A DNA stretch of 64,000 nt from Adhaeribacter radiodurans (GCF_014075995.1 NZ_CP055153.1:1178001-1242000); one strand, 5' to 3'; positions 9,340 to 17,881 are shown, numbered from the stretch's first letter. The notes: generated by a model not told the origin, from the sequence alone. A program made the numbers and translations.

Positions 9340-10632
9340 ATGTCAAATAAGCAAAATCGCCGCTCCTTTTTAGGTAAGCTTTCATTAGCTGGGGCTGCTG
9401 GTCTGTTAGGCGCTCCGGCCCTGGCTTCGGCTGGTACTGGTTTAGTTGGTGCTAAAGAAAGAACTTCGCACGCTTCCGCTCCCTCTGATCTGAAAATTAC
9501 CGATGTAACCTGTGCTTTTATTAAAGGTGGCCACGATTTAATTGTAAAGATTTCAACCAACCAAGGTATTGTAGGTTGGGGACAAGGGGTAGATGCCGTA
9601 GCCGGAACTTACTATATGGTAAAGCAATTGGGCAGCCGCTTAAAAGGCCAAAACCCATTAAACCCGAACCGCATTCAGGAAGATATGCGGAAAGGGGCTT
9701 TCTTTGGTGGCGCCCAGTCGGGGGTTTATGTAGCCGTAATGGGAGCAATCGAATCCGCTCTTTGGGATGTTACGGGTAAAGCATTAGGCCTGCCAGTTTA
9801 CCAATTATTAGGCGGTAAATTCCGCGATAAAATCCGGGTATATTGCGACACCGCGCTTTATACTTCACGTAACCCTACCCCCGATGATTATGCCAAATCA
9901 GCAAAAGGTGCCGTTGATAAAGGGTATACGGCAGTTAAGTTTGACATTGACGAAGGCAACGACCCGAACAAATACGACCGTTATAACTGGACTGCCAGCC
10001 CCGCTGAGCTAGACCGGATGTACAATGCCATTGCAGCGGTTCGGAAGTCAGTAGGACCCAAGATTGATATTTGCGTGGATATGCACGGCCGTTACGATGC
10101 CACTACGGGCCACAGAGTAGCTAAACTGATGGAGCCTTTAAACCTGATGTTTTTAGAGGAGCCCATTCCGGCCGATAACATGGACGTGTATAAAGAAATT
10201 ACTAAAAGCACCTCTACTCCGATTTGTGCCGGCGAAAACATGTATTTAGCTTACGGCTTTACCAAGGTTTTAGCAGATGGCGGGGTGGATATTATCATGC
10301 CGGATTTACAAAAAGTAGGTGGGTTAGGAGAAGGACAACGCATTGCTAATTTATCCAACTTGTATTATGTGCCTTTCTCGCCGCACATGGTAGCTACTTT
10401 CCTGGGAGCCATGGCCTCGGCTCACGTTTGTGCTTCCGTGCCAAACTTCCATATTCTGGAGTGGCAAACTTACATGGATACCGAGCAGATTTACAAAGAC
10501 GTAGTAAAATACGACAAACCATTCATAGAAAAAGGGTTTCTTACTGTTTCGGATAAACCAGGTGTTGGCGTAGATATTAATGAAGAAGGCTTGAAAAAAT
10601 ACCATCCGAAGGATATACCATTCTTTGTGTAA
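9340..10632 (+). CDS. Tat-exported enolase-superfamily protein 1 (galactonate-dehydratase-like)
   Basis: The protein has 430 residues. The twin-arginine signal RRSFLGK (residues 7-13) is followed by the hydrophobic AGAAGLLGAPALA. The mandelate racemase/muconate lactonizing enzyme N-terminal capping domain covers about 50-160, and the TIM barrel follows. Likely catalytic residues are Lys200-Phe-Asp202, Asp247-Met-His249 in VDMHGRYD, Glu273/Glu274 in FLEEP, Glu299 in CAGEN, Asp322 in MPDLQKVGG and His349 in FSPHM. The DxHGR signature resembles D-galactonate dehydratase-type members, which dehydrate sugar acids to 2-keto-3-deoxy acids. The substrate is unknown. The Tat signal predicts folding in the cytoplasm and action in the periplasm. 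It sits between secreted RraA 1 and a second enolase-superfamily gene. Confidence 0.9.
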   Translation: MSNKQNRRSFLGKLSLAGAAGLLGAPALASAGTGLVGAKERTSHASAPSDLKITDVTCAFIKGGHDLIVKISTNQGIVGWGQGVDAVAGTYYMVKQLGSRLKGQNPLNPNRIQEDMRKGAFFGGAQSGVYVAVMGAIESALWDVTGKALGLPVYQLLGGKFRDKIRVYCDTALYTSRNPTPDDYAKSAKGAVDKGYTAVKFDIDEGNDPNKYDRYNWTASPAELDRMYNAIAAVRKSVGPKIDICVDMHGRYDATTGHRVAKLMEPLNLMFLEEPIPADNMDVYKEITKSTSTPICAGENMYLAYGFTKVLADGGVDIIMPDLQKVGGLGEGQRIANLSNLYYVPFSPHMVATFLGAMASAHVCASVPNFHILEWQTYMDTEQIYKDVVKYDKPFIEKGFLTVSDKPGVGVDINEEGLKKYHPKDIPFFV

Positions 10633-10707
10633 AACATTCCTGCTTAAACTACTAAACTTTAATTTTTTTAAATTTTATTTTCATTACGCCTAAATTTTTA
10701 AAACTTT

Positions 10708-12207
10708 ATGAAAAGCATATTACAGAAGATTATTGCCCAGAACAAACAACAGGAGAAAGAAACGGCCGATGCCATGCAGGCCGAAATTAAAGATCCGCAA
10801 ACATCAGACAGTCGCCGCTCTTTTTTAAAAAAATCAGCTTTAGGTGGTATCTCGCTGGGTGCTTTTATGGGCCTTTCTTTTGAAGATACCATTGCTCAAA
10901 CTACTTCTAAAGTTAAGCGGGCATCTAATCCTTCGGAGTTAAAAATTACAGATATGCGTTATGCCTTAACCAGTGTGTTGGGCGGTACGGCTATTATCCG
11001 GATTGATACTAACCAAGGTATTTATGGTTTAGGCGAAGTACGGGACGGGGCAGATCCACGGTATGCGTTAATGCTGAAAAGCCGCATTCTGGGCATGAAC
11101 CCTTGTAACGTGGAAATGATTTTTAAAGCCATTAAGCAGTTTGGTGGTCAAAGCCGGCAGGCTGGTGGTGTTTGCGCTGTAGAAATGGCCCTTTGGGATT
11201 TATGCGGTAAAGCGTATAACGTACCCGCCTGGCAATTACTAGGTGGCCGCTACCGCGATAAAGTTCGCTTATACGCCGATACGCCGGAAGCGGGTTCGCC
11301 GGAAGAACAAGCTAAATTAATTAAATTCCGGACAGAGGATCAAGGATATACCTGGCTGAAAATGGATATTTCCATTGGCGAACTAAAAGGCAAACCCGGC
11401 ACCGTGGTAAACTCTAAATTCTGGGAAAATGCGCAGGGCAACTTGGCGCAGTGGGGCGACCAAAGCAATTACATGTCTTATGGCAATACCTTGCACCCAT
11501 TCACGCAAATTCAAATTACCGATAAAGGCTTTGAAGAATTGGCTAAAATTGCGGAAAATGTGCGCAGCATGGTGGGTTACGATATTCCGATTTCTACGGA
11601 CCACTACGGCCACTTCGATCATAACAACGGTATCCGGTTAGGTAAAGCTTTAGAAAAATACCGCTTAGCCTGGTTAGAAGATATCATCTCCTGGGAATAT
11701 ACTGATCATTGGAAAACCATATCGGATGCTTTAGAAACTCCAACTACTACCGGCGAAGATATTTACCTGCTGAAATACTTTAAGCCTTTAATTGACAAAA
11801 AAGCGGTTGATATTATTCACCCGGATTTAGCTAGTTCTGGTGGTTTATTGGAAACCAAGCGCATCGGTGATTACGCCGAAGAAGCGGGTATTGCCATGGC
11901 TATGCACCAGGCCGGTACGCCGGTATCATTTATGGCCAACGTGCATTGCGCGGCGGCTACGCAAAACTTCCTGGCGCTGGAGCACCACTCCGTAGATTTA
12001 CCTTGGTGGGAAAGTTTAGTAAAAACTACCGATGGCAGAAAAATGATTACCAAAGGTTACGCCAATGTACCGTTATCTGCTCCTGGGTTAGGCATTGAGC
12101 TAAACGAAGATGTGGTAAAACAACACCTGGATAAAAGAGATAAAACGTTTTTTGCCCCAACCAAAGAGTGGGATGAAAGACGTTCGCATGACCGTATATT
12201 TAGTTAA
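10708..12207 (+). CDS. Tat-exported enolase-superfamily protein 2
   Basis: The protein has 499 residues. A 35-residue hydrophilic N-region precedes the Tat motif SRRSFLKK (35-42) and the hydrophobic SALGGISLGAFMGL, with AQA-like cleavage near TIAQ. The enolase-superfamily domains follow from about 75. Candidate active-site residues are Lys218-Met-Asp220, Asp298-His299 in STDHYGHFD, Glu324 in WLEDI, Glu350 in TGEDIYL, Asp373 in HPDLASSGG and His400 in MHQAGTP. These depart from the DxHGR and LEEP pattern of the neighbour, so a different substrate is likely. It is a close paralogue of the gene at 16250. A strong terminator follows 4 bases after the stop. The dehydratase role is inferred from the family. 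Confidence 0.9.
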   Translation: MKSILQKIIAQNKQQEKETADAMQAEIKDPQTSDSRRSFLKKSALGGISLGAFMGLSFEDTIAQTTSKVKRASNPSELKITDMRYALTSVLGGTAIIRIDTNQGIYGLGEVRDGADPRYALMLKSRILGMNPCNVEMIFKAIKQFGGQSRQAGGVCAVEMALWDLCGKAYNVPAWQLLGGRYRDKVRLYADTPEAGSPEEQAKLIKFRTEDQGYTWLKMDISIGELKGKPGTVVNSKFWENAQGNLAQWGDQSNYMSYGNTLHPFTQIQITDKGFEELAKIAENVRSMVGYDIPISTDHYGHFDHNNGIRLGKALEKYRLAWLEDIISWEYTDHWKTISDALETPTTTGEDIYLLKYFKPLIDKKAVDIIHPDLASSGGLLETKRIGDYAEEAGIAMAMHQAGTPVSFMANVHCAAATQNFLALEHHSVDLPWWESLVKTTDGRKMITKGYANVPLSAPGLGIELNEDVVKQHLDKRDKTFFAPTKEWDERRSHDRIFS

Positions 12208-12210
12208 TTT

Positions 12211-12253
12211 AAAAATAAAGCGGATGGCCTTGCGGCTTTCCGCTTTATTTTTT
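12211..12253 (+). terminator. Terminator after enolase-superfamily gene 2
   Basis: AAAAATAAAGCGGA (12211-12224) and TCCGCTTTATTTTT (12239-12252) form a perfect 14-bp stem ending in a T run. Confidence 0.85.
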
Positions 12254-12320
12254 AGCTTTTATTTAAAAAGCCACTTCAGGCACCAGGAAAATTATTTCGT
12301 TACGAATAATAGTTTATACT

Positions 12321-13451
12321 TTGAAAAAGAACAGCATTTATAAAGTAGCCCTGGGGGTAGCAGCCGTTGCTCTGCTGGCGGCACTTGTATTTATTTTTAG
12401 CGGCAACAACGCGCAGGCGGGTCCTTTATTTATTTTATTTTTTGTTGCTTTAGGAGTTGGTTTCCGGGGTTTTGCCGTTACAAAAGGCTTTGCCTATACC
12501 ATGATGATTTTTGCTGCGGTAACTACCGCGCTCAATTTTCCGCAGTATTTCGTGGAAGTAAACGGATTTAAATTTGCCGCACTCATTACGCCACTTATTC
12601 AAATAATTATGTTTGGCATGGGTACCGAAATGGGTTTGAAAGATTTTGCCGGCGTTTTAAAAATGCCGAAAGCAGTATTAATTGGCTTAGTAGGTCACTT
12701 TACGGTAATGCCTTTGCTGGGATTTTCTCTTGCCAAAGCGTTTGGTTTTCCCCCGGAAATCGCGGCGGGTGTAGTTTTAATTGGCAGCATGCCTTGCGGC
12801 TTAGCGTCTAACGTAATGTCGTACCTGGCTAATGCGAATTTGGCTTTATCGGTAACCCTTACTGCAGTAGCTACTTTGCTGGCTCCTTTCTTAACTCCTA
12901 TGTGGATGAAAATTCTTGGTGGTCAGTTTGTGGAAGTGGATGTTCTGGATATGATGTGGGATATCGTGAAAATGGTGATTTTCCCGATTGGTGGCGGTTT
13001 GTTGTTCAACAAGTTTTTTAAAGGCAAAGCCGACTGGGTAGATAAAGCCATGCCTTTGGTTTCAATGATCGGGATTGCCTTTATTATTACCATTATTACG
13101 GCAGCTGGTCGCGATAACCTGATTGTTATTGGTCCGGCTTTAATCGTGTGCGCCCTTATCCATAATACCGGTGGTTATTTGTTCGGCTACTGGATTGGCC
13201 GTTTGTTTGGTTTAAAAGAGCGCGATGCCCGTACAATTGCCATTGAGGTGGGTATGCAAAACGGCGGTTTAGCTTCTGGATTGGCCAAAGAAATGGGGAA
13301 AGCCGCAACCATTGGTTTAGCTCCCGCAGTATTTGGTCCGTTAATGAACATAACCGGCTCTATCCTGGCCTCTTACTGGCACCGCAAACCGCCCCGCGAC
13401 GAGGAGGAAACCTTAAACCTGGAAGTGAATGAGCTAGCCGTTAAATCTTAA
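12321..13451 (+). CDS. Bile acid:sodium symporter (BASS) family transporter
   Basis: The protein has 376 residues with about ten hydrophobic segments, an inner-membrane carrier of the BASS fold. Known members move bile acids, pyruvate, pantoate or 2-keto acids with sodium. The start is a TTG at 12321 (reading MKKNSIYKVALGVAAVALLA). The first in-frame ATG falls inside the second hydrophobic region and would delete the first membrane helix, so TTG is preferred. Family-like features are the GTEMGLKDFAGVLKMPKAVL segment, GSMPCGLASNVMSYLANAN and EVGMQNGGLASGLAKEMG, the last resembling the sodium-site crossover. The C terminus is charged and cytoplasmic-looking. Placement among exported dehydratase- and aldolase-like genes suggests uptake of an organic acid product, which is inference. 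Confidence 0.9.
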   Translation: MKKNSIYKVALGVAAVALLAALVFIFSGNNAQAGPLFILFFVALGVGFRGFAVTKGFAYTMMIFAAVTTALNFPQYFVEVNGFKFAALITPLIQIIMFGMGTEMGLKDFAGVLKMPKAVLIGLVGHFTVMPLLGFSLAKAFGFPPEIAAGVVLIGSMPCGLASNVMSYLANANLALSVTLTAVATLLAPFLTPMWMKILGGQFVEVDVLDMMWDIVKMVIFPIGGGLLFNKFFKGKADWVDKAMPLVSMIGIAFIITIITAAGRDNLIVIGPALIVCALIHNTGGYLFGYWIGRLFGLKERDARTIAIEVGMQNGGLASGLAKEMGKAATIGLAPAVFGPLMNITGSILASYWHRKPPRDEEETLNLEVNELAVKS

Positions 13452-13519
13452 GCGGCATGCACCAGGTAAAATCCAGGAACCGGTAAAATTAAAAATTTTT
13501 ACAAATTGTAGATTTTTAG

Positions 13520-13951
13520 ATGAAAAAAATATATGTCTTGTGCCTCCTTTGGGTAGGACTTTCTTGGAGTAGTTGGGCGCAAACCGCCGATGAAAAGCAA
13601 GTAGCCGCTGCCGTAGAAATTTTTAAAAATGCCTTAACCACTGCCGATAAAAAATTGCTGGAGTCTATAACTGCCGACGAGCTAAGCTATGGACACTCCA
13701 GCGGAAAAGTAGAAGATAAGGCTGCTTTTGTGAATGGCGTATTAAACGACCCGATTAAGTTTAATATTATTGATTTACAAGATCAAACCATCCGGGTGGC
13801 GGGTAATACGGCTTTGGTGCGGCACGCTTTTAATGCCAAGATTACGAATAACGGTACGCCCGGCGAAATCAAAATCCGGAATTTACTGGTATGGCAAAAG
13901 CAGAAAGGGCAATGGAAACTTCTGGCCCGGCAAGCTTTTAAAGTGCCTTGA
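13520..13951 (+). CDS. Secreted NTF2-like (SnoaL/DUF4440-type) small protein
   Basis: The protein has 143 residues. The signal peptide MKKIYVLCLLWVGLSWSSWA has its cleavage point before QTADEKQ. One NTF2-like cone-shaped domain follows (about 22-140), with typical markers: an N-terminal helix (VAAAVEIFKNALTTADKKLL), the SYGHSSGKVEDKAAFV segment, IIDLQDQTIRVAGNTALVRH and a final LLVWQKQKGQWKLLARQAFK strand pair. Such domains bind small molecules or act as isomerase/dehydratase-like enzymes, but no catalytic set can be assigned. It lies 68 bases after the BASS gene and 129 bases before RraA 2, on the same strand, so it belongs to the island. Confidence 0.85.
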   Translation: MKKIYVLCLLWVGLSWSSWAQTADEKQVAAAVEIFKNALTTADKKLLESITADELSYGHSSGKVEDKAAFVNGVLNDPIKFNIIDLQDQTIRVAGNTALVRHAFNAKITNNGTPGEIKIRNLLVWQKQKGQWKLLARQAFKVP

Positions 13952-14080
13952 TTTTTAAATTTTAATCATTTTGGCTATGCCATACTGAGGTTTAATTAGG
14001 TTGTAATAATAGGAATTGCTCCCGTAAAAACCACAATAAATTATCTCACAACTTCCTTAATTTTAATAAACGAAAGTATA

Positions 14081-15013
14081 ATGAATAAGAAATTATTGCT
14101 AGTTGGCGCTCTTGCTTTAAGCGGATTTTTGGCAAATGCGCAAGTACGGGTAGGCTCCACGTCCGAAACAGTAAAAGCCTTGACTTCTAACTGGAAAGGC
14201 GAGCGTTTTCCGGATGGTCGCCCCAAAGTATCGGATTTAGTTTTGGAGCGTTTACAGAATTGTACTTTAGAACAAATTTGGGGTTATTTGGGCAATAAAG
14301 GCTACCGCAACCAGGTAGAGAAAAACTGGGTTATTTTAAAACCCGGCGAAACCATGACGGGCCGGGTAGTTACGGCGCAGTTTATGCCCACTCGCCCCGA
14401 CCTGGATAGTTTGGTAAGAGCCCAGGGCAAAGCCGAAGGCCGTTCGCAAAAAGGTGGTATTAACATCTGGCCCATCGATATTTTAACCAAAGGCGATATT
14501 TACGTGGCCGATGGATATGGTAAAGTAAAAGACGGTACTTTAATTGGCTCCAGCTTAGGTAACGCGATTTACGGCAAAACTGGCAAAGGCGTTATTTTTT
14601 ACGGCTCTATCCGCGACATGCAAGAATTAAAAGATACCAAAGGCTTTAACGCCTGGGTAAAAGGCCACGACCCGTCGTACATCAAAGACATGACGCCAGC
14701 TTCCATTAACGCACCTATCCGGATTGGCGAAGTTACCGTTTTCCCCGGGGATGTGGTGTTTGCGAACGAATATGGCGTGGTGTTTATTCCGGCGCACTTA
14801 GTAGAAGGTTTGGTTTCAGCTTCCGAAATGACCGCACTGCGCGACGAGTTTGAGCGGGTACTTTTAACGCAAGGCAAATATCCTTCCGGCGAAATTCACG
14901 GCGATTGGTCCGATAAAATTAAAGATGAGTTTAGAACCTGGATCGGAAAATATCCGAAGAAATTAGCCATCACGAAGAAAGACATTGAGGCTTACTTAGC
15001 TAAAGGTCATTAA
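14081..15013 (+). CDS. Secreted RraA-family protein 2
   Basis: The protein has 310 residues with a signal peptide (MNKKLLLVGALALSGFLANA, cleavage before QVR). It shares the SNWKGERFPDGRPKVSD linker with its two paralogues. The RraA domain retains Arg178-Asp179 (YGSIRDMQEL), GDIYVADGYGKVKDGT and PGDVVFANEYGVVFIPAHL. The Gly-Asp of classical RraA enzymes (GD in IGDRVA of paralogue 1) is Gly156-Ser157 here. That change in a position near the metal/pyruvate site could mean altered chemistry. Canonical RraA-type aldolases cleave 4-hydroxy-2-keto acids to pyruvate; whether this exported form does so is unknown. A long hairpin follows about 90 bases after the stop. Confidence 0.86.
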   Translation: MNKKLLLVGALALSGFLANAQVRVGSTSETVKALTSNWKGERFPDGRPKVSDLVLERLQNCTLEQIWGYLGNKGYRNQVEKNWVILKPGETMTGRVVTAQFMPTRPDLDSLVRAQGKAEGRSQKGGINIWPIDILTKGDIYVADGYGKVKDGTLIGSSLGNAIYGKTGKGVIFYGSIRDMQELKDTKGFNAWVKGHDPSYIKDMTPASINAPIRIGEVTVFPGDVVFANEYGVVFIPAHLVEGLVSASEMTALRDEFERVLLTQGKYPSGEIHGDWSDKIKDEFRTWIGKYPKKLAITKKDIEAYLAKGH

Positions 15014-15105
15014 TCAATAAAAGCTAATTGTTGCTTTTAAACAGATGCTTTTTTAATTTTTTGCGTTTGTTTTTTATTTGGCCTTTTATTTCATAAGATT
15101 ATAGC

Positions 15106-15160
15106 CTGGTTAGTTAGCCAAATCTGTCTTAAGATTTAGTTAACTAACCAGCTTGTTTTT
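15106..15160 (+). terminator. Long hairpin between RraA genes 2 and 3 (terminator or attenuator)
   Basis: CTGGTTAGTTA (15106-15116) pairs perfectly with TAACTAACCAG (15141-15151). The stem continues inward through AAATCT/AGATTT with a short internal mismatch and a six-base loop. CTTGTTTTT follows. Its position shows that the upstream alternative start at 15153 of the next gene is not used. Confidence 0.75.
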
Positions 15161-15188
15161 ACCAATCATTCATTTAATTACAAACCTA

Positions 15189-16121
15189 ATGAATTTTAAA
15201 ATTTCATTCGTAGTACTTTCTGCTGTAAGCCTTTTTGGTTTTAAATCTTTACATGCCCAAACAATTTCAAAAGAAGAACTTACCTTTTTAACTTCGGAGT
15301 GGAAGGGCGAGCGCTTCCCGGATGGTCGCCCGAAAGTGGCGGAAAGCTTATTGGAAAGAGCGAAGAAAGTTGGTATTGCCGATGCCTGGACCGTTTTAAA
15401 AAATGAAGGTTACCTGAACCAATACGAAGGCAACTGGAAAACTGTAGACGATGTAACGCCGGTAGTAGGTCGGGCGGTAACCGCCCAGTTTATGCCTAGC
15501 CGCCCCGATGTAGAAAAAAGCATTCTGGACCGTGGTCAGAAAGTACAGGGTCGCAAAGGCGCTTCTAACTCCTGGCCCATTGATGTACTCGTGAAAGGCG
15601 ATGTGTATGTAGCCGATGGTTTTGGTAAAATTGGCGGGGGAACCTTAATGGGCGCTACGCTGGCTAATTCTATTTATAATAAATCGGGTAATGGTGTTGT
15701 GTTTAACGCGGCTGCTCGCGACCTCGAAGAAATTCAAACCATAAAAGGATTCAACGCATTTGTGCGCGATTGGCACCCGTCGTTTTTAGAAGGCAGCGTG
15801 TTAACCGGTTTAAATACACCCATCCGGATGGGCAACGTAATGGTAATGCCTGGCGATTTAGTAATTGCCAAGCGCGAAGGTGTATTGTTTATTCCGGCGC
15901 ATTTGGCTGAACAAGTTATTAGTACCTGCGAATTCGTAATCCGGAAAGATAAGTTTGGTATTGAAATGATTAAAGCCGGTAAATATTCTGCCGGCCAAAT
16001 TGATAGTCAATGGAACGATCAGTTGAAAAATGATTTTCTGAAATGGTTAGGCCAACATCCCGAATTGGGCACCATGACCAAAGCCGAAGTAGACAAAGTA
16101 ATGAGCAAAAGAACCTGGTAA
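15189..16121 (+). CDS. Secreted RraA-family protein 3
   Basis: With the start at ATG 15189 the protein has 310 residues and a clean signal peptide (MNFKISFVVLSAVSLFGFKS, cleavage near LHAQ). An in-frame ATG at 15153 would add 12 residues but sits in the tail of a terminator hairpin. The paralogue linker TSEWKGERFPDGRPKVAES is present. The RraA domain keeps Arg177-Asp178 (NAAARDLEEI) and PGDLVIAKREGVLFIPAHLA, but the classical Gly-Asp is Gly155-Ala156. Together with RraA 1 and 2 it forms a triplicated family with stepwise divergence at this position. It is closed by its own terminator and followed by the third enolase-superfamily gene. Confidence 0.87.
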   Translation: MNFKISFVVLSAVSLFGFKSLHAQTISKEELTFLTSEWKGERFPDGRPKVAESLLERAKKVGIADAWTVLKNEGYLNQYEGNWKTVDDVTPVVGRAVTAQFMPSRPDVEKSILDRGQKVQGRKGASNSWPIDVLVKGDVYVADGFGKIGGGTLMGATLANSIYNKSGNGVVFNAAARDLEEIQTIKGFNAFVRDWHPSFLEGSVLTGLNTPIRMGNVMVMPGDLVIAKREGVLFIPAHLAEQVISTCEFVIRKDKFGIEMIKAGKYSAGQIDSQWNDQLKNDFLKWLGQHPELGTMTKAEVDKVMSKRTW

Positions 16122-16139
16122 ATTTTTTTTTAAATTTTT

Positions 16140-16170
16140 AAAAAGCTGAAAGAAATTTCAGCTTTTTTTA
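16140..16170 (+). terminator. Terminator after RraA gene 3
   Basis: AAAAAGCTGAAA and TTTCAGCTTTTT form a perfect 12-bp stem (16140-16151 with 16156-16167) closed by a GAAA tetraloop, and T residues follow. Confidence 0.88.
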
Positions 16171-16249
16171 TTTCTACACCAATTTAATCTTGTTTGTAGC
16201 TTGCTTTTTTAGTATCATCAGCAATAAAAATCATAAACAGCTAAAGTAA

Positions 16250-17764
16250 ATGAAGAGCATACTTCAACAATTAATGGCTGCTAATCAGGCCAACGAGAAT
16301 GGACAAAAAATGGCTGCGCAAGCCGAAATGAGTAATCCGCTCACAACCCCCGCCCGACGAAATTTTTTAAAAAGGACTGCGTTGGGTGGTATTTCTTTAG
16401 CTGGTTTCCTGAATTTTTCGCTGGAAGATACCCTGGCCCAAAGTACCGCCAAAGTAAACCGGGCTTCGAACCCTTCGGAATTAAAAATAACGGATATGCG
16501 CTACGCTACGGTTTCGAATGGAACCTCGTTCACCAACGCGCGCAACGTTATCATCCGGATAGATACCAACCAGGGTATTTATGGTTTAGGCGAAGTACGG
16601 GATGGGGGAGATGCCCGCTACGCGCTGTTTCTGAAAAGCCGGCTTCTGGGTCAAAATCCTTGCAACGTTGAAATGCTCTTTAAAACAATTAAGCAATTTG
16701 GTAATCATGGCCGTTTGGGCGGCGGCGTTAGCGGCGTAGAAATGGCGCTCTGGGATTTAGCGGGTAAAGCGTACGGCGTTCCGGTTTGGCAACTGTTGGG
16801 CGGGCGTTATCGCGATCAGGTGCGGCTTTATTCGTACGTGCCCGGGCACTCGGTTACGAACATGGACGTGGCCAAATTTAAAGCCGATATTAAACACCGC
16901 ATGGAAGAGCAAGGGTTTACCTGGTTAAAAATGCACCCCGGTATACAAGTGTACAGTAGTATTCTGGGAACTACGGTAAATACCAAGTTTGTACCTGGCT
17001 TCGGCACCGATGATCTGAGTTTTGGTTCCTACCAAAGTACGCGCCATCCGTTTACCGCCATTCAGGTAACCGACAAAGGACTAGACTTGCTGGCCAAATA
17101 CGTGGATACTATTCGGTCTATTGTGGGTTACGAGGTTCCATTATCCGCCGATCACATGGGGCATTTCGACGTGAATAACTGTATTCGGGTAGCGCGGGCC
17201 CTTGAACCTTTCCGGATGGCCTCCCTGGAGGATTTTGTGCCTTGGGATAGCACCGACCAGTTAAAAACCATTACCGATGCCATCACCACGCCCACCATGA
17301 CTGGCGAGGATATTTACTTAAAAGAAACCTTCCAGAAGCTCTGCGATGTGCGCGCCGTAGATATTGTGCAACCCGATATGGGAAGTTCCGGCGGTATTCT
17401 GGAAACTAAAAAGATTGGCGATTACGCCGAAGAAAAAGGTGTAGCCATGGGCCTGCATTTTGCCGGTACCCCCGTTTGCTTTATGGCTAATGTACACAGC
17501 GCCGCTGCTACCCAAAACGTATTAGCCCTGGAAGTACCAAACCAGATAGTCGATAATCCGTGGTGGCCCACTTTAGTAAAAATGGTAGGCAAACAACCAT
17601 TGTACACCAAAGGCTTCGCGCACGTACCTTTAGATGCACCTGGTTTAGGCGTAGAATTAAACGACGAAGTGATGAAGCAACATCTGCATAAAGAAGACAC
17701 TACCTATTTCCGGCCAACACCCGAGTGGAACGAAAAACGCTCCCACGACCGGATTTTTAGTTAA
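16250..17764 (+). CDS. Tat-exported enolase-superfamily protein 3
   Basis: The protein has 504 residues and is a paralogue of the gene at 10708, sharing MKSILQ at the start, a 35-residue hydrophilic N-region, the Tat motif ARRNFLKR (35-42) and the end WNEKRSHDRIFS. Predicted active-site residues are Lys227-Met-His229, Asp301-His302 in SADHMGHFD, Glu327 in SLEDF, Glu353 in TGEDIYL, Asp376 in QPDMGSSGG and His403 in LHFAGTP. The second residue after the catalytic Lys is His here but Asp in the paralogue, so the two probably differ in substrate or stereochemistry. Insertions (ILGTTVNTKFVPGFGTDDLS region) distinguish both from protein 1. A 15-bp terminator closes the island. Confidence 0.9.
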   Translation: MKSILQQLMAANQANENGQKMAAQAEMSNPLTTPARRNFLKRTALGGISLAGFLNFSLEDTLAQSTAKVNRASNPSELKITDMRYATVSNGTSFTNARNVIIRIDTNQGIYGLGEVRDGGDARYALFLKSRLLGQNPCNVEMLFKTIKQFGNHGRLGGGVSGVEMALWDLAGKAYGVPVWQLLGGRYRDQVRLYSYVPGHSVTNMDVAKFKADIKHRMEEQGFTWLKMHPGIQVYSSILGTTVNTKFVPGFGTDDLSFGSYQSTRHPFTAIQVTDKGLDLLAKYVDTIRSIVGYEVPLSADHMGHFDVNNCIRVARALEPFRMASLEDFVPWDSTDQLKTITDAITTPTMTGEDIYLKETFQKLCDVRAVDIVQPDMGSSGGILETKKIGDYAEEKGVAMGLHFAGTPVCFMANVHSAAATQNVLALEVPNQIVDNPWWPTLVKMVGKQPLYTKGFAHVPLDAPGLGVELNDEVMKQHLHKEDTTYFRPTPEWNEKRSHDRIFS

Positions 17765-17786
17765 GTTTAAACTTTGACTAACAGTA

Positions 17787-17820
17787 ACAAGAAAGCCGGA
17801 AAATGTTCCGGCTTTCTTGT
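17787..17820. terminator. Bidirectional terminator between the island and trpS
   Basis: ACAAGAAAGCCGGAA and TTCCGGCTTTCTTGT form a perfect 15-bp stem around AATG. It lies between converging genes, so it can serve both, though the T run is weak on either side. Confidence 0.8.
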
Positions 17821-17881
17821 TGAATTCCATTATAGTAGTGAATCAAAAATTTTAAAATTCCCCGAAGTTATTTCCGTAATT

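Noticed and set aside
12152-12343. 63-residue plus-strand frame across the terminator before the BASS gene
   Set aside because: It spans a strong terminator hairpin and the start of another gene in a different frame.
15153-15188. Upstream ATG for RraA gene 3
   Set aside because: It lies in the tail of a terminator hairpin and would spoil the signal peptide.
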